A stretch of 64,000 bases of DNA from Oscillospiraceae bacterium (GCA_031280965.1 JAITFZ010000014.1:62001-126000); one strand, 5' to 3'. Numbered from the stretch's first letter, positions 1 to 9,373 are shown. The notes: generated from the sequence alone by a model not told the origin. Program-made: numbers and translations.

Positions 1-715
1 CCGCCGCCGAGTTCAGCATATCTTTGTTCTTGTCGAACAGAACAATGTAATAAAATGCCTTTACAACCTTTTCCTTCATGTTTATGTGTTTAAGTTCTTC
101 TATGCGGTCGCGGATAACCGTAACGCGACATTCATATTCATAGTCGCTGAAAAGCCCGTTTTTATACGATTTCTCAAGCTGTTGTAATTTCTTTTCCTCG
201 GACGCTATACAACTGTCGAAGTTAACGGGACGGTCAAGTTTAACAAGATTTACCATCATATCGCCGGAACTGCGGAGAATTGAACCCATCACGCGCTCGA
301 TAATGTTATTCTGCTTCATCTCACTGTAGAAGCGGAATTCCACAGACGGAACCTCAATTACCCTTGCGTAATACTCGCCGTTGTATTCAATAAAGCCGTC
401 TTTTATACCTGTGAACGGCGTTATATCGCGAACATCGCTTCCTTTTTTAGTGCTGTTTTTTACAAAGGTTCTGCGAACCGTCAGGTGCTTCAGCAAATTT
501 AAAATCAACATATATGTTCTGTCCGAATCAAGCTTCACAAACATCAAGCCGAAAAATCCGAGTACACCTAACATCATCCAGTATCTTCCGGGTATGTTCG
601 ATGTGAACAAAAACACCTCGATAGTGACGCCGATTAATCCGATAATCGCGTCGGGTAAATCGATATTCTTGAAAAACTCCATTCTTACACGCGTTTGTTT
701 TGGTATAATACGCAT
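1..715 (-). CDS. PrgI/VirB3-like plus VirB4-type T4SS protein, N-terminal part (runs off left edge)
   Basis: This minus-strand reading frame is open from ATG at 715 to the window edge (about 238 residues), and the ORF track omits it because no stop is present. It begins MRIIPKQTRVRMEFFKNIDL. Two hydrophobic segments (about residues 21-40 and 44-62) follow, as in PrgI/VirB3-type inner-membrane proteins. A region containing ITPFTGIKDGFIEYNGEYYA then resembles the N-terminal domain of VirB4/TraC ATPases. In Gram-positive conjugation systems PrgI precedes the VirB4 ATPase, and here the two parts seem fused. The Walker motifs would lie beyond the edge. It is the last visible gene of the T4SS operon, about 30 nt after the CvpA-like gene. 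The fusion call is an inference from about 240 residues. Confidence 0.6.
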   Translation of the reverse strand, partial: MRIIPKQTRVRMEFFKNIDLPDAIIGLIGVTIEVFLFTSNIPGRYWMMLGVLGFFGLMFVKLDSDRTYMLILNLLKHLTVRRTFVKNSTKKGSDVRDITPFTGIKDGFIEYNGEYYARVIEVPSVEFRFYSEMKQNNIIERVMGSILRSSGDMMVNLVKLDRPVNFDSCIASEEKKLQQLEKSYKNGLFSDYEYECRVTVIRDRIEELKHINMKEKVVKAFYYIVLFDKNKDMLNSAA

Positions 716-744
716 TTGGTATATCCTCCGTTATTTATTATTCG

Positions 745-1455
745 TTATATTTTATTTGCGAGCGACTTGCTTAATCCGTCAAGCAAACCCGAATCGGTAA
801 AGTGTCTTATCACAAGCGTTTTCCCGATTTCTTCCGATGATATAAAAACCCCCGCGAATTGTAACGCCCAGCCTATTATAAAAAGCAGAAGTATTCCGTG
901 GAGCAGTCCTGCGCCTATTCCGCCGAGAGTGTCAAGCAGGTTCAAGCCCGGCAGTCTGAACATTCTCGAAGTGAAGTGCGCGGCGAATTCAAGAGCGGCT
1001 CTCAATAATATAAAACCGAATATGAACAGCCCCGAAAATGCCACAGTTCTGCATAAAGTTGAAATCATTGCGGTTCGCAGGGATACCCCCGCTTCCTGAA
1101 CCTTATTAGTGATTGCGGAAACAATCACGTTATCCTCACCGCCTGAAAAGCCGAGATTTTTCACCGCTTCCTGTGTTGCCGCCGAAAGCTTTTCGCCCGA
1201 TAAAGCAGACATATCCGGAAGCATATCGTTGCCGACTGCGGCGGCGTTCAGCACCTCGTTTATTGTGGGTGCAAGATTATCCTCAAGCACGTTTGAAACC
1301 ACGGGAGTGAACGCAGTGGCGATTCCCCACGCCGCACCTATTGAAACAACAGTGATGACTATACCCGCCACGGTGAGTATCAGCCCTTTGCGCCATCCGT
1401 ACAGTACAGAAGACACGATAATCACCAGCGCAACTATATCAAGTACTATATACAT
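745..1455 (-). CDS. CvpA-family-like membrane protein in the T4SS operon
   Basis: A 236-residue membrane protein. The N-terminus has hydrophobic segments separated by a short basic loop (YGWRKGL), the typical start of CvpA/colicin V production family proteins. An extracytoplasmic stretch of about 80 residues and two more C-terminal membrane segments follow. CvpA proteins are small polytopic proteins of poorly defined function. Here the gene sits between a VirB6-like gene and the PrgI/VirB4 gene, so a role in building the secretion channel is possible, but this comes from position only. Spacing to both neighbours is short (about 20-30 nt), consistent with one transcript. Confidence 0.6.
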   Translation of the reverse strand: MYIVLDIVALVIIVSSVLYGWRKGLILTVAGIVITVVSIGAAWGIATAFTPVVSNVLEDNLAPTINEVLNAAAVGNDMLPDMSALSGEKLSAATQEAVKNLGFSGGEDNVIVSAITNKVQEAGVSLRTAMISTLCRTVAFSGLFIFGFILLRAALEFAAHFTSRMFRLPGLNLLDTLGGIGAGLLHGILLLFIIGWALQFAGVFISSEEIGKTLVIRHFTDSGLLDGLSKSLANKI

Positions 1456-1475
1456 AAAAACACCTTCTTGCCTTA

Positions 1476-2690
1476 TTACATTCCGGCATCGCCGAACGAA
1501 CTCCCGATGCCGCCACCACCGCCGAGCGAACCGCCGCCACTGTCACCGCCGGACGAACTGTCACCGCCGGACGAACTGTCGCCGCCGGAACCAATTTTTC
1601 CCAAAGATTCTTTTCCTTTTTTCCCAATATCATTGGCAATAGACGCAACGCCGGTAACAGACGCTTTAACAGCGCTTTTGGCAAATCCGACACCGGTTCC
1701 CACCGCTAAACCTATTACAAGCTTATCATCACTTTCAATACCCGGAGCGATTATTTTCACTATCATTCCCGCCGATTTATAAGCTCCGTATATACTGCCG
1801 AAAAGAAGCAGGCACTTCAGTGCGGCATCGCCGGCGCTGTTTGTGACTAAGGCTATATCCGATACAAGGAAAGGCATGAGAATGTAAGTAATGATTTTAA
1901 CGGAAATAAGCAGGGAAAATCCTGAAATCATCTTTCCGAAAAGCGCCCTGCGCCAGACTTTATACTTTTCGCCGCCGTCTAAAACAATTGACGAAACGAA
2001 AAAGGGTGAAACAATATAAAGCACGATTAGCATAAATATTTTGAGAATTAAAATAAACAGAATGAGAACGTATGTGATAATCAGCGCAATCCCTAAAAAA
2101 ATACCGAGGGCTATATGGATTCGGCTAACTTCAAGATTTCTTTGTACGACAGTTTCATTAGTATAATCAAGCTGTCCCGAAGCGAATCTGTCTATGGTTG
2201 CAGCAGTCGTGCCCGCACCCGCACCAAAAGCGGATAATCTCGGTCTTTCCAATACGGCATCTTTTGCCGTCAGCGCGAATATGACAGTGTCCGTTCTGTA
2301 ACCGCCGTGCGCCAAATCGAAAAGTTCATCGGTTTTGTTCATTACCATCGGTACAACCTGCAAAAGCGTGATAATCATCAGCGGCGTGATAAAAAACATC
2401 AGCAACGTTCTTCCGATTTGCCCGAGCGTCATGCCGATGGATTTATCCACCTTTAAGTCAGCCGCTTTCCGCGTAACGGTAATCATTGAGAAAAACAAAG
2501 CCAAAGCTATGCCTATAACCGTTACGCCCCAAAACACCACAGATACCGGCGATTGTAAAAACAGCAAATCGTAGAGCGAAACCGGTCTGCCTCTATAAAT
2601 GACGGGTTTAATCCCTGCGAAAATATCGAAAGCGCCCTTAACCTGATTAAGCCCGGAAAGGATAGCGACATATACTCTGTACCAAAACAT
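1476..2690 (-). CDS. VirB6/TrbL-like T4SS membrane protein, paralog 3 (404 aa)
   Basis: A polytopic membrane protein that shares its core with the next two upstream genes. An N-terminal segment (FDIFAGIKPV, then SVVFWGVTVIGIALALFFS) is followed by a loop, a long hydrophobic helix, and the signature VLYIVSPFFVSSIVLDGGEK that recurs in all three paralogs. The C-terminus is a Ser/Gly/Asp-rich low-complexity tail with GGDSSS repeats. VirB6/TrbL proteins form the inner-membrane channel of conjugative T4SSs. This is the shortest of the three and ends 20 nt before the CvpA-like gene. Family assignment rests on topology, tail composition and context. Confidence 0.65.
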   Translation of the reverse strand: MFWYRVYVAILSGLNQVKGAFDIFAGIKPVIYRGRPVSLYDLLFLQSPVSVVFWGVTVIGIALALFFSMITVTRKAADLKVDKSIGMTLGQIGRTLLMFFITPLMIITLLQVVPMVMNKTDELFDLAHGGYRTDTVIFALTAKDAVLERPRLSAFGAGAGTTAATIDRFASGQLDYTNETVVQRNLEVSRIHIALGIFLGIALIITYVLILFILILKIFMLIVLYIVSPFFVSSIVLDGGEKYKVWRRALFGKMISGFSLLISVKIITYILMPFLVSDIALVTNSAGDAALKCLLLFGSIYGAYKSAGMIVKIIAPGIESDDKLVIGLAVGTGVGFAKSAVKASVTGVASIANDIGKKGKESLGKIGSGGDSSSGGDSSSGGDSGGGSLGGGGGIGSSFGDAGM

Positions 2691-2692
2691 AA

Positions 2693-5600
2693 CTACATAT
2701 CCCCGCTTTCCGTAATATTGCCTTTGTTTTCAGCCGGGTTTTTCGTATCGCCGCCACCGATACCTCCGCCGCTGAAAGCTTTGCCTATGCCGCCCATATC
2801 GCCCACGTCGGCGCCCATGCTTGCCATGCCTTTTATACCTTTTGCAACGCCGACAACTCCGTCTGCAATATCGCCCATAATGTTGCCGCCGCCGTTATCT
2901 TTGCCTAAGTTTTCCAACTTATTGCTCACTTTGCTTCCCACCGTATCAATTGCCGCAGTAAGCATTTTTTCTGAACCGGGTGCGCCCGCCATCATAGCCG
3001 TTGCTGACAGCGCCGCTTTCGTGGTGTCTTTTGCCACGTCTACTGCCATTGCCGCGCCCCCGCCTACGGTAGCCATGACCCATCCCGCAGTGCCTTTTTC
3101 TCCTTCGCCCGCATCGCTGTTTACGAGCGATGATACAAGTGAATGAGATTTATAAACAGCATAGATTCCGCCAAGACAAAGGAGCAGTTTTAATAGATAG
3201 TCAGCCACATTATTGTTATGCATTTTGAATCCGGGGTCTAATATAACCGGCAGAAGGAGAATGAGAATCTTGAAAGTAATCAAACTTCCGAAGCCCATAA
3301 TCAATGTGCCTATGAACTTTTCGCGCCATTCCTTAAATGCTTTTCCGTCGTCAAGCGGAATCGTTGCAGTGAAGAAAGGCGAAACTATATAAAGCATTAT
3401 TAAATCGAAAATGCGCCTTATAAACACGAACATTACCAACACCATCATAGCTACCATAAACCAGGCAGTCAAAGCAACGATAAGTAAATTTCCGTGCGAC
3501 ACCAACTTGATAAAATCAAAATCCCTTTGCAAATTAGTGTACGCAGCACCCAAATCCGAGAACCTTCCCTTTTCACCGTACAGATACTGCTCTTTGAGTA
3601 TTTCATTCATCTCGGTTTTGCGTTCAAGGGTCATCCCCGTCCTATTCATCCGTTCGATTGAAATTGATACGCCTTTTCCTATAAGATAGTTGCCCTCTGT
3701 ATTTAATACATAATCTTTAAGCACTTTTCTTTCGCCGGGAAGCATGACGGCTTCGGGGGTTACAGCCGAATAGAATACCGCACCCGTAAAATTAACATCT
3801 CTGCCGTCCGAGCCGAAGAGCGCGTTGCTCGTTTGCCGCAGGACTACGCTTGATAAGCTAACCGACGCAAGGACAAAGAAAGGTATGATAAGGAACGTCA
3901 GCATCGACTTTCCGACAAGTTTTAAAACCTTGCTCACCGGCTTTTGCAATTCAAAGTCGCCCATTGAGCGCAGAACCTCATAAATTGAAAACAAAATACA
4001 AAGCACTATACATATAAGGGTTATACCCCAAAATACAGCGGTTACTGTTTTGTTGCTGAGGAAATATTCGAGCAGGGACATGGTTTTGGTTACTGTGGGG
4101 TGATTCTGTGCGGCAATTTGGTCTTCTGCGTCATAGTAATCCATTTTCGCGGAATATATCGATAAATCCCTTACGTCAAGAATTCCTTCGTGTATCGCTT
4201 CCGCAAGATACCTGTACATGCTGTCGCTTCCGAAAACCTGCAAGTTCTCTAAACTCGCGTAATTTTTCATTTGGAGAGCAATATTGACACCTAAATGATA
4301 ACGCATGGGGTCATTGTAAGGCAGGTCGGGGTTTGCTATTATGTCTACGTTGTTTTGTAAAAAGTCCACCCACAAAAGATTTGCCGGATAAAACGCCATC
4401 AAAACCATGTTATTGTCAAATTCTTCATCGGAAAAAGCATCATCTTCCCGATTAATTAATTCCGACAGACTTGTAGCGAATTCTATGCTTTCGCCTTCGT
4501 CTGTATAGTCATCTTCAAAACCGCTCATGCCGTAGCTGAGGTAGTAAAGAATATCATTTATACTGCTGCCGTATGAAATAAAGAAGTCATCAGCGAAGTT
4601 GCCGGGCATAAAATACCTTGCGAGCTGAAGCTGTTCTTCAGTAAGCATACCGTCATCTTCGTTCATGGCAGTTATGCCGGTTAATGTCAGCAGGTCGTCT
4701 TCATCTATACGCCTTATTAAAAGCGAAAACCTGAATTTCATTTGTTCCGTTATGTTCTGCCTGATGTAGTGCGACTTCATCGCTTCCAAAACCGCCGTCA
4801 AGTCTCCGTCAAAATCACGCACAAGCCGCATATCTATACCGAGGTCGTGCAGATTATTTTCCAATAAGTCAAGTCGCAAAACACTCAATGCGTCATCGGG
4901 ATTAGCTTCAAGTTCAGTCAGCTCTTTTTTCATGGCGTCAAACGCTTCCGTGAACCTTGCTTCGGGGCTGTCTTCGGGGAGAGCGCTGTATAATAAATCG
5001 CCGAGATTTACGCCTAACGCAGCAAGGGCGTTTCGCGCCGCCGCTCTTTCTTCCGCAACAGTATAATACTCGCTTAAATCGCTGAATATTTCTCTTAGTC
5101 TGATTATTTCATTGCTTAAATCGGAATCTTTTAAATAATCGCCGCTTCTTATTATATCCTCGTTTATTTCAAGGTATAATAATGCGTTTTCGATTTGCTC
5201 TTTTCTCCCGTCATCGGAATTATTGTCAAGCTCTTGATTTAAAGCGCTCAAAGACGCTCGGAGCCTTACCATATAAGCACCGGGCGGAGCGGCAATCAAT
5301 TCACCGTCTGCCAAATAATCAAGCGCTTGGGCAACATCGGAGCCTAAATTCAAGCCGTAGTTATTTTGCAGGCTTTCAATCGCATCATAAACTTCATCTG
5401 TGCTTATGTATAAACGCAGAATACCTAAATATTCCTCAAAAGGCGTACCGAGATAAGGCCCGTATTTAAGAAAATCGTTAAAATTTATATAAAGCACATT
5501 CAAAAGCTGTATGATTTCCGCTAACTGCACTTCATCGGCAGAGTGAATCACATCAGTAAAATCACTGAATACTTTTGAAATTGATTCGGGTATTTCCGTG

Positions 5601-6853
5601 ACGTTGCCGATTCCGGTATCGGGAATACCGGAGCCTTCGGTATTGTCATTATCGGTGCCATCGCTGATAAATCTGCTGCTACCGTGACTGTTATGGTCAA
5701 AATACCACTCTACCATATATCTGTTTCCGTTTAAATGCGGATTAAATAAATCGGTTTCGTAATCTTCCGCGAACATAGAGCTGATATGAATATCCCGTCT
5801 GTTGAACTCATTAGGATAAAATGTGCGTTTTCCGTCGAAAGATACTATAGAGTGTACTTCTAATACATGCTCAACGGTTTCTAAATCCATTACGTTTGTC
5901 GGGTCGGTAAGTCTTTTGAGTTCAGCATAATTTTCTGCGTTCGGGTTATTACGAAGATAATTAAGCCGCTCTTCAAAATAATTCTGATTCAGAAAACCTC
6001 TGTTATAAGCATCTAAAAACAACAGCCTGCATAAACGCTCATACTCTTCCTGCGCTATGCTGTCGAGTGTTCTTATATTAGATTCACTTTCGTCGTCGGT
6101 TAAAATTTCTTCGCTCACGTCAAGACCGTGAGATGAAAACATATCGGTGTTGAGGAGTTCATCCAAATACTGAATATTAATTGAATAGGTTTCCAAAACG
6201 ACATAGTTTTCTTCACTGTAACTGTGCGCGGGACGAAGCAACTCGTTTTCATCGTCCGAGGCAAGGTATCTTCTTTTAATTTGATATTCCGAAGCCGGAG
6301 GTAAATCTACAGCAGCTATATCGGCGGGCGTAAGCCCTTCGCCGACCTTGCTCCTCGTTACAATAGCATCGGCAAGCAACTTATACATTCGGTCACTGCC
6401 GAAAGGTATTTCGTTTTCTTCAAAAAACGCACGGACATGCGGGGTGTAACGGTCGGGGGAGTTTATATTTAAATTCGGGTGCAAAACAATAGTGCTGTTG
6501 GAATTTATATACATGCGCCACGAGTCAAACCACAGACGCTCGGCTTCCGAATCCGCGCCTACGGCGGGGCAAGGCAGAAGCGGAGCCGACATTCCGTTAA
6601 TACGGGCAGGCTCGGAAGTAAATAAAGGGTCTGCCGCCGTTACAATACTCAAAGGCTGAACGCCTGTAAAAATATCAACCGCAGTCATAATCTGACTAAT
6701 CAGAAAAAGAGGTATGACAATCAACGTCATTAAAATTTTTTCTATAATATCCGACAAAGAAGGCAGTATAATTCCGACAACAATTCTGGCAATGCCATAC
6801 ATAAAGAGGTCTTTAGCTATATTGACATATTTGCCAATGGTAACTTCATACAT
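2693..6853 (-). CDS. Giant VirB6/TrbL-like T4SS membrane protein with large helical insert (1386 aa)
   Basis: The N-terminal membrane region (about residues 1-65) carries LISQIMTAVDIFTGVQPLS, like the other two paralogs. A hydrophilic, acidic, mostly helical region of about 780 residues follows, then the conserved core (AVFWGITLICIVLCILFS, RSMGDFELQKPVSKV, LYIVSPFFTATIPLDDG) and a Gly-rich tail. The insert contains a repeated element: FGSDRMYKLLADAI near its start and FGSDSMYRYLAEAI near its end. VirB6-like proteins with large extracytoplasmic inserts are known in Gram-positive systems and are thought to reach through the wall or contact recipients; that role here is inference. It ends 2 nt before the 404-aa paralog, so translation is probably coupled. 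Confidence 0.7.
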   Translation of the reverse strand: MYEVTIGKYVNIAKDLFMYGIARIVVGIILPSLSDIIEKILMTLIVIPLFLISQIMTAVDIFTGVQPLSIVTAADPLFTSEPARINGMSAPLLPCPAVGADSEAERLWFDSWRMYINSNSTIVLHPNLNINSPDRYTPHVRAFFEENEIPFGSDRMYKLLADAIVTRSKVGEGLTPADIAAVDLPPASEYQIKRRYLASDDENELLRPAHSYSEENYVVLETYSINIQYLDELLNTDMFSSHGLDVSEEILTDDESESNIRTLDSIAQEEYERLCRLLFLDAYNRGFLNQNYFEERLNYLRNNPNAENYAELKRLTDPTNVMDLETVEHVLEVHSIVSFDGKRTFYPNEFNRRDIHISSMFAEDYETDLFNPHLNGNRYMVEWYFDHNSHGSSRFISDGTDNDNTEGSGIPDTGIGNVTEIPESISKVFSDFTDVIHSADEVQLAEIIQLLNVLYINFNDFLKYGPYLGTPFEEYLGILRLYISTDEVYDAIESLQNNYGLNLGSDVAQALDYLADGELIAAPPGAYMVRLRASLSALNQELDNNSDDGRKEQIENALLYLEINEDIIRSGDYLKDSDLSNEIIRLREIFSDLSEYYTVAEERAAARNALAALGVNLGDLLYSALPEDSPEARFTEAFDAMKKELTELEANPDDALSVLRLDLLENNLHDLGIDMRLVRDFDGDLTAVLEAMKSHYIRQNITEQMKFRFSLLIRRIDEDDLLTLTGITAMNEDDGMLTEEQLQLARYFMPGNFADDFFISYGSSINDILYYLSYGMSGFEDDYTDEGESIEFATSLSELINREDDAFSDEEFDNNMVLMAFYPANLLWVDFLQNNVDIIANPDLPYNDPMRYHLGVNIALQMKNYASLENLQVFGSDSMYRYLAEAIHEGILDVRDLSIYSAKMDYYDAEDQIAAQNHPTVTKTMSLLEYFLSNKTVTAVFWGITLICIVLCILFSIYEVLRSMGDFELQKPVSKVLKLVGKSMLTFLIIPFFVLASVSLSSVVLRQTSNALFGSDGRDVNFTGAVFYSAVTPEAVMLPGERKVLKDYVLNTEGNYLIGKGVSISIERMNRTGMTLERKTEMNEILKEQYLYGEKGRFSDLGAAYTNLQRDFDFIKLVSHGNLLIVALTAWFMVAMMVLVMFVFIRRIFDLIMLYIVSPFFTATIPLDDGKAFKEWREKFIGTLIMGFGSLITFKILILLLPVILDPGFKMHNNNVADYLLKLLLCLGGIYAVYKSHSLVSSLVNSDAGEGEKGTAGWVMATVGGGAAMAVDVAKDTTKAALSATAMMAGAPGSEKMLTAAIDTVGSKVSNKLENLGKDNGGGNIMGDIADGVVGVAKGIKGMASMGADVGDMGGIGKAFSGGGIGGGDTKNPAENKGNITESGDM

Positions 6854-6916
6854 AATTCTGAGGAATTTTTTTATGAAAGCAACCGCCTCCTTCTACTTTA
6901 TTTGCTGTTTCCGGTT

Positions 6917-8824
6917 TTATAAGTTCTGTGACTTATTAGTTGTATCCGGTTCGGCGCCGCTCACGGTCGGACCGCTAAAAACATCTGCAAGCGGACTCAG
7001 CGAAGGCATCATTGTATTCGGCGCATTCGGTTCGCCCGATGCACTCGGAGCCGAGAACGGTCTTCCCGCAGTTGTCTTAATAATGTCTATAATTGAAAGC
7101 GCATCGCCGAGACCTCCTCCCGGGCTTCCGCCCGAATCTCCGTCGCCCTTCATTTTCGTCGTGTCGCCGGAACTATCGCCGCCAAGACCCATAGCGCCCA
7201 TGCCGCCTTTTGAATCGCCATCGCCGCCACCGAGACCCATAAAGCCCATCATATTACCGCCTCCGCCGCCACCCATGAAGCCCATCATGCCACCACCACC
7301 GCCGGCGCCGCTCATAGAAAGCGCAGGATTCTTATTTGTGGAACCGTCACCCCCGTCCTTGCCACCATCTTTGCCACCGTCTTTGCCGCCGCCGCCGAAT
7401 AATGAGCTTGCGCCGCTCTTGATTGTGCTTGCCGCGCCCTTAATTGTTTGCACGGGGTTGGAAAGACCGCCTACTATTGCTCCGCCCATAAACGCCGCCG
7501 CCGATGAATTTTCGGTGGACGCGCCCTGCGTTGAAACCAACGAAGAAATCATGGTATGCGATTTGTATGTAGCGTAAATACCGCCTATTATGAGCAGTGC
7601 TTTTAATATGCCGTCCGCTGCAGAGTTTGAATGAAGTTTTAACTCCGGGCTTAAAATCAGCGGCAACAAAAGCACGAACAGCTTCAATGTTATAATTGAA
7701 CCGAAGCCCGCGACAACTTTACCGATAAAAGCTTCCCGCCATCGTTTAAATCTTTCCCCGTCGTCAAGCGCCATAGGTGCGACGAAGAAAGGCGACACAA
7801 TGAACAGCACAAGCAGTTCATAAATTCGCTGTAGGAATATCATCAAAATCATTACTAACATAATTATTAAGAAAAATGACGCAATAACCATAACGTAATA
7901 ATTGCTGTTTGCTACCAGTTTCAAAATATTAAAATCATCCCTTATCTGCGTCATGTCGCTCCAGCTTATGCCTCTGCGTCCGCTCAGATACTGTTCATTG
8001 AGGAAATTAAACCGGTTCTGCAACTGTGCCTGATTAGCATTTCTTTGAATAGGCTTAAAATATACACGTCTTCCATCGGCTTCCCATGTTCCGCCGCCGC
8101 CTATGTGAGAGCCGTTTAAGTGGACGTGTTCCGGTTGCATCGCCGACATGAATATCGCCCCGGTAATTTTAGTGTTATAATTACCGCTGCCCGCGCCGTC
8201 GATTATAAAAGACGTCTGCCTTAAAACAAGCCCCGCTAAGTTAATGGAAGCTATGCACATAAAAGGGATTAAAAGGAATGTCAGCATGGCTTTTCCCGTT
8301 GAGCCGATAACCTTGCTGATTGGTCTTCTCAGTTCAAGGTCGCCCATTGAGCGTATTACGCCGATAATTGAAAATCCGAGACAAAGCGCGGCGGCAATGA
8401 TTGTTATACCCCAGAACGCCCTTGTTATTGCCGGCTGAGTAAAGAAGTAGTTAAAAATATTTGTCTGCGTGGCGGTGATGGAGGCGTTGATAGAGGCGAT
8501 GTTGGCTTGAAGCGTTTCGATAGTCCGGGCGGCGTTGATTGCCGCCGCAGACCCGGGGGTGGCGTTAGCAAGGGCTGTTTCGGCTATTCCGAGTTGTCTC
8601 ATAGCATTTGCGAGGGCGGGCGCCATTTCGGCATCGGCAGAAAGGTACGTGTTAACTCCGGAAAAAACATCTATCGCCTGAAACAGCAGGTCAGATAAAA
8701 ACAACGGTAAAACTAACCAAAACATTACAAAATGTTCCGCGATATTGAGTATAAAAGGCCAAACAGCATTCAATATTGAAGGCACTAATTTTTCAATAAT
8801 CCATGATATTATTGAGTTCAGCAT
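6917..8824 (-). CDS. VirB6/TrbL-like T4SS membrane protein, paralog 1 (635 aa)
   Basis: A polytopic membrane protein with the same modules as its downstream paralogs: an N-terminal hydrophobic region with LLFQAIDVFSGVNTYLS, a short Ala-rich helical insert, AFWGITIIAAALCLGFSIIG, RSMGDLELRRPISKVIGS, a second hydrophobic block, and LFIVSPFFVAPMALDDGERF. The last 200 residues are low complexity, rich in Gly, Met and Lys/Asp (KDGGKDGGKDGG, GGGGNMMGFMG). It is the first of three tandem VirB6-like genes, directly downstream of the pilin gene. The spacer to the pilin gene (about 180 nt) is the longest gap in the operon and contains two strong inverted repeats. Confidence 0.7.
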   Translation of the reverse strand: MLNSIISWIIEKLVPSILNAVWPFILNIAEHFVMFWLVLPLFLSDLLFQAIDVFSGVNTYLSADAEMAPALANAMRQLGIAETALANATPGSAAAINAARTIETLQANIASINASITATQTNIFNYFFTQPAITRAFWGITIIAAALCLGFSIIGVIRSMGDLELRRPISKVIGSTGKAMLTFLLIPFMCIASINLAGLVLRQTSFIIDGAGSGNYNTKITGAIFMSAMQPEHVHLNGSHIGGGGTWEADGRRVYFKPIQRNANQAQLQNRFNFLNEQYLSGRRGISWSDMTQIRDDFNILKLVANSNYYVMVIASFFLIIMLVMILMIFLQRIYELLVLFIVSPFFVAPMALDDGERFKRWREAFIGKVVAGFGSIITLKLFVLLLPLILSPELKLHSNSAADGILKALLIIGGIYATYKSHTMISSLVSTQGASTENSSAAAFMGGAIVGGLSNPVQTIKGAASTIKSGASSLFGGGGKDGGKDGGKDGGDGSTNKNPALSMSGAGGGGGMMGFMGGGGGGNMMGFMGLGGGDGDSKGGMGAMGLGGDSSGDTTKMKGDGDSGGSPGGGLGDALSIIDIIKTTAGRPFSAPSASGEPNAPNTMMPSLSPLADVFSGPTVSGAEPDTTNKSQNL

Positions 8825-8864
8825 AGATTTTTCCCCCGTTTACGTTCTCGTTTTCATTTTTTTA

Positions 8865-8916
8865 CGTAATTTTTAATATATTATCTTATATAAATTATAA
8901 TACATTAAAAATTACG
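8865..8916 (-). other. A/T-rich inverted repeat (13-bp perfect arms) between pilin and VirB6-like genes
   Basis: CGTAATTTTTAAT at 8865-8877 is exactly complementary to ATTAAAAATTACG at 8904-8916, with a 26-nt A/T-rich loop that includes a minus-strand TATAAT. It may be a transcript processing or attenuation structure, or a secondary promoter for the VirB6-like genes. Confidence 0.5.
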
Positions 8917-8937
8917 CAAACTTGCTTCACAGGTTCG

Positions 8938-8981
8938 GGAATCCGTCCGCAAAAACAACTTTGTCAATACCGACGGATTCC
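8938..8981 (-). terminator. Stem-loop after the pilin gene, possible attenuator
   Basis: GGAATCCGTC (8938-8947) pairs perfectly with GACGGATTCC (8972-8981) about 20 nt after the pilin stop codon. No long U-tract follows, so partial termination or mRNA stabilisation is more likely than full termination. Such a structure could keep pilin expression above that of the large channel genes (inference). Confidence 0.45.
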
Positions 8982-9002
8982 GCACCTATGAAAATTTCGG
9001 TT

Positions 9003-9302
9003 CTACTGCTCGCTTGCCCAGTCCGCCATAATCGGCAACCCTATTCTCAGAACTACTACTAATACGAAAATAAGCACAAAGCCTATTATGGCATTCTTCA
9101 GTGCGCTTTTCGCCTTTTCGCGGTCCTGCGGTTCATCGGCTTTTGCAAGCTTTAATCCTAAGAATATGCAGAAAATTGCGCCGATTGCGCCGACTATGGG
9201 AATAGCTATAGTAAATATAGTTTCCAGCAATTCTACTAATGGCGCTGCTACAGCTTCTAAATCGGGAGCGCCGGAAAGAAGCAGAGTATATAATTTGCCC
9301 AT
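9003..9302 (-). CDS. VirB2/TrbC-like T4SS pilin or channel subunit (99 aa)
   Basis: A short protein with two hydrophobic helices (about residues 30-52 and 70-92) separated by a charged cytoplasmic loop (KLAKADEPQDREKAKSALKN). This layout matches VirB2/TrbC-type subunits of Gram-positive conjugation systems. An AGGAGG RBS lies about 9 nt before the ATG. It lies between a surface-protein gene and the three VirB6-like genes. Two inverted repeats after the stop codon suggest separate control of its transcript level. The family call comes from size, topology and context; no short motif decides it. Confidence 0.65.
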   Translation of the reverse strand: MGKLYTLLLSGAPDLEAVAAPLVELLETIFTIAIPIVGAIGAIFCIFLGLKLAKADEPQDREKAKSALKNAIIGFVLIFVLVVVLRIGLPIMADWASEQ

Positions 9303-9373
9303 TCTATGTTATCCTCCTTTCGCAGTTAATTTGTTATATGTTTAAACCGTATGGTTTTAACACTATAATTAAC

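Noticed and set aside
6714-7577. 287-aa plus-strand ORF rich in Pro
   Set aside because: It is the antisense of the Gly-rich tail of the 635-aa VirB6-like protein; no RBS or domain.
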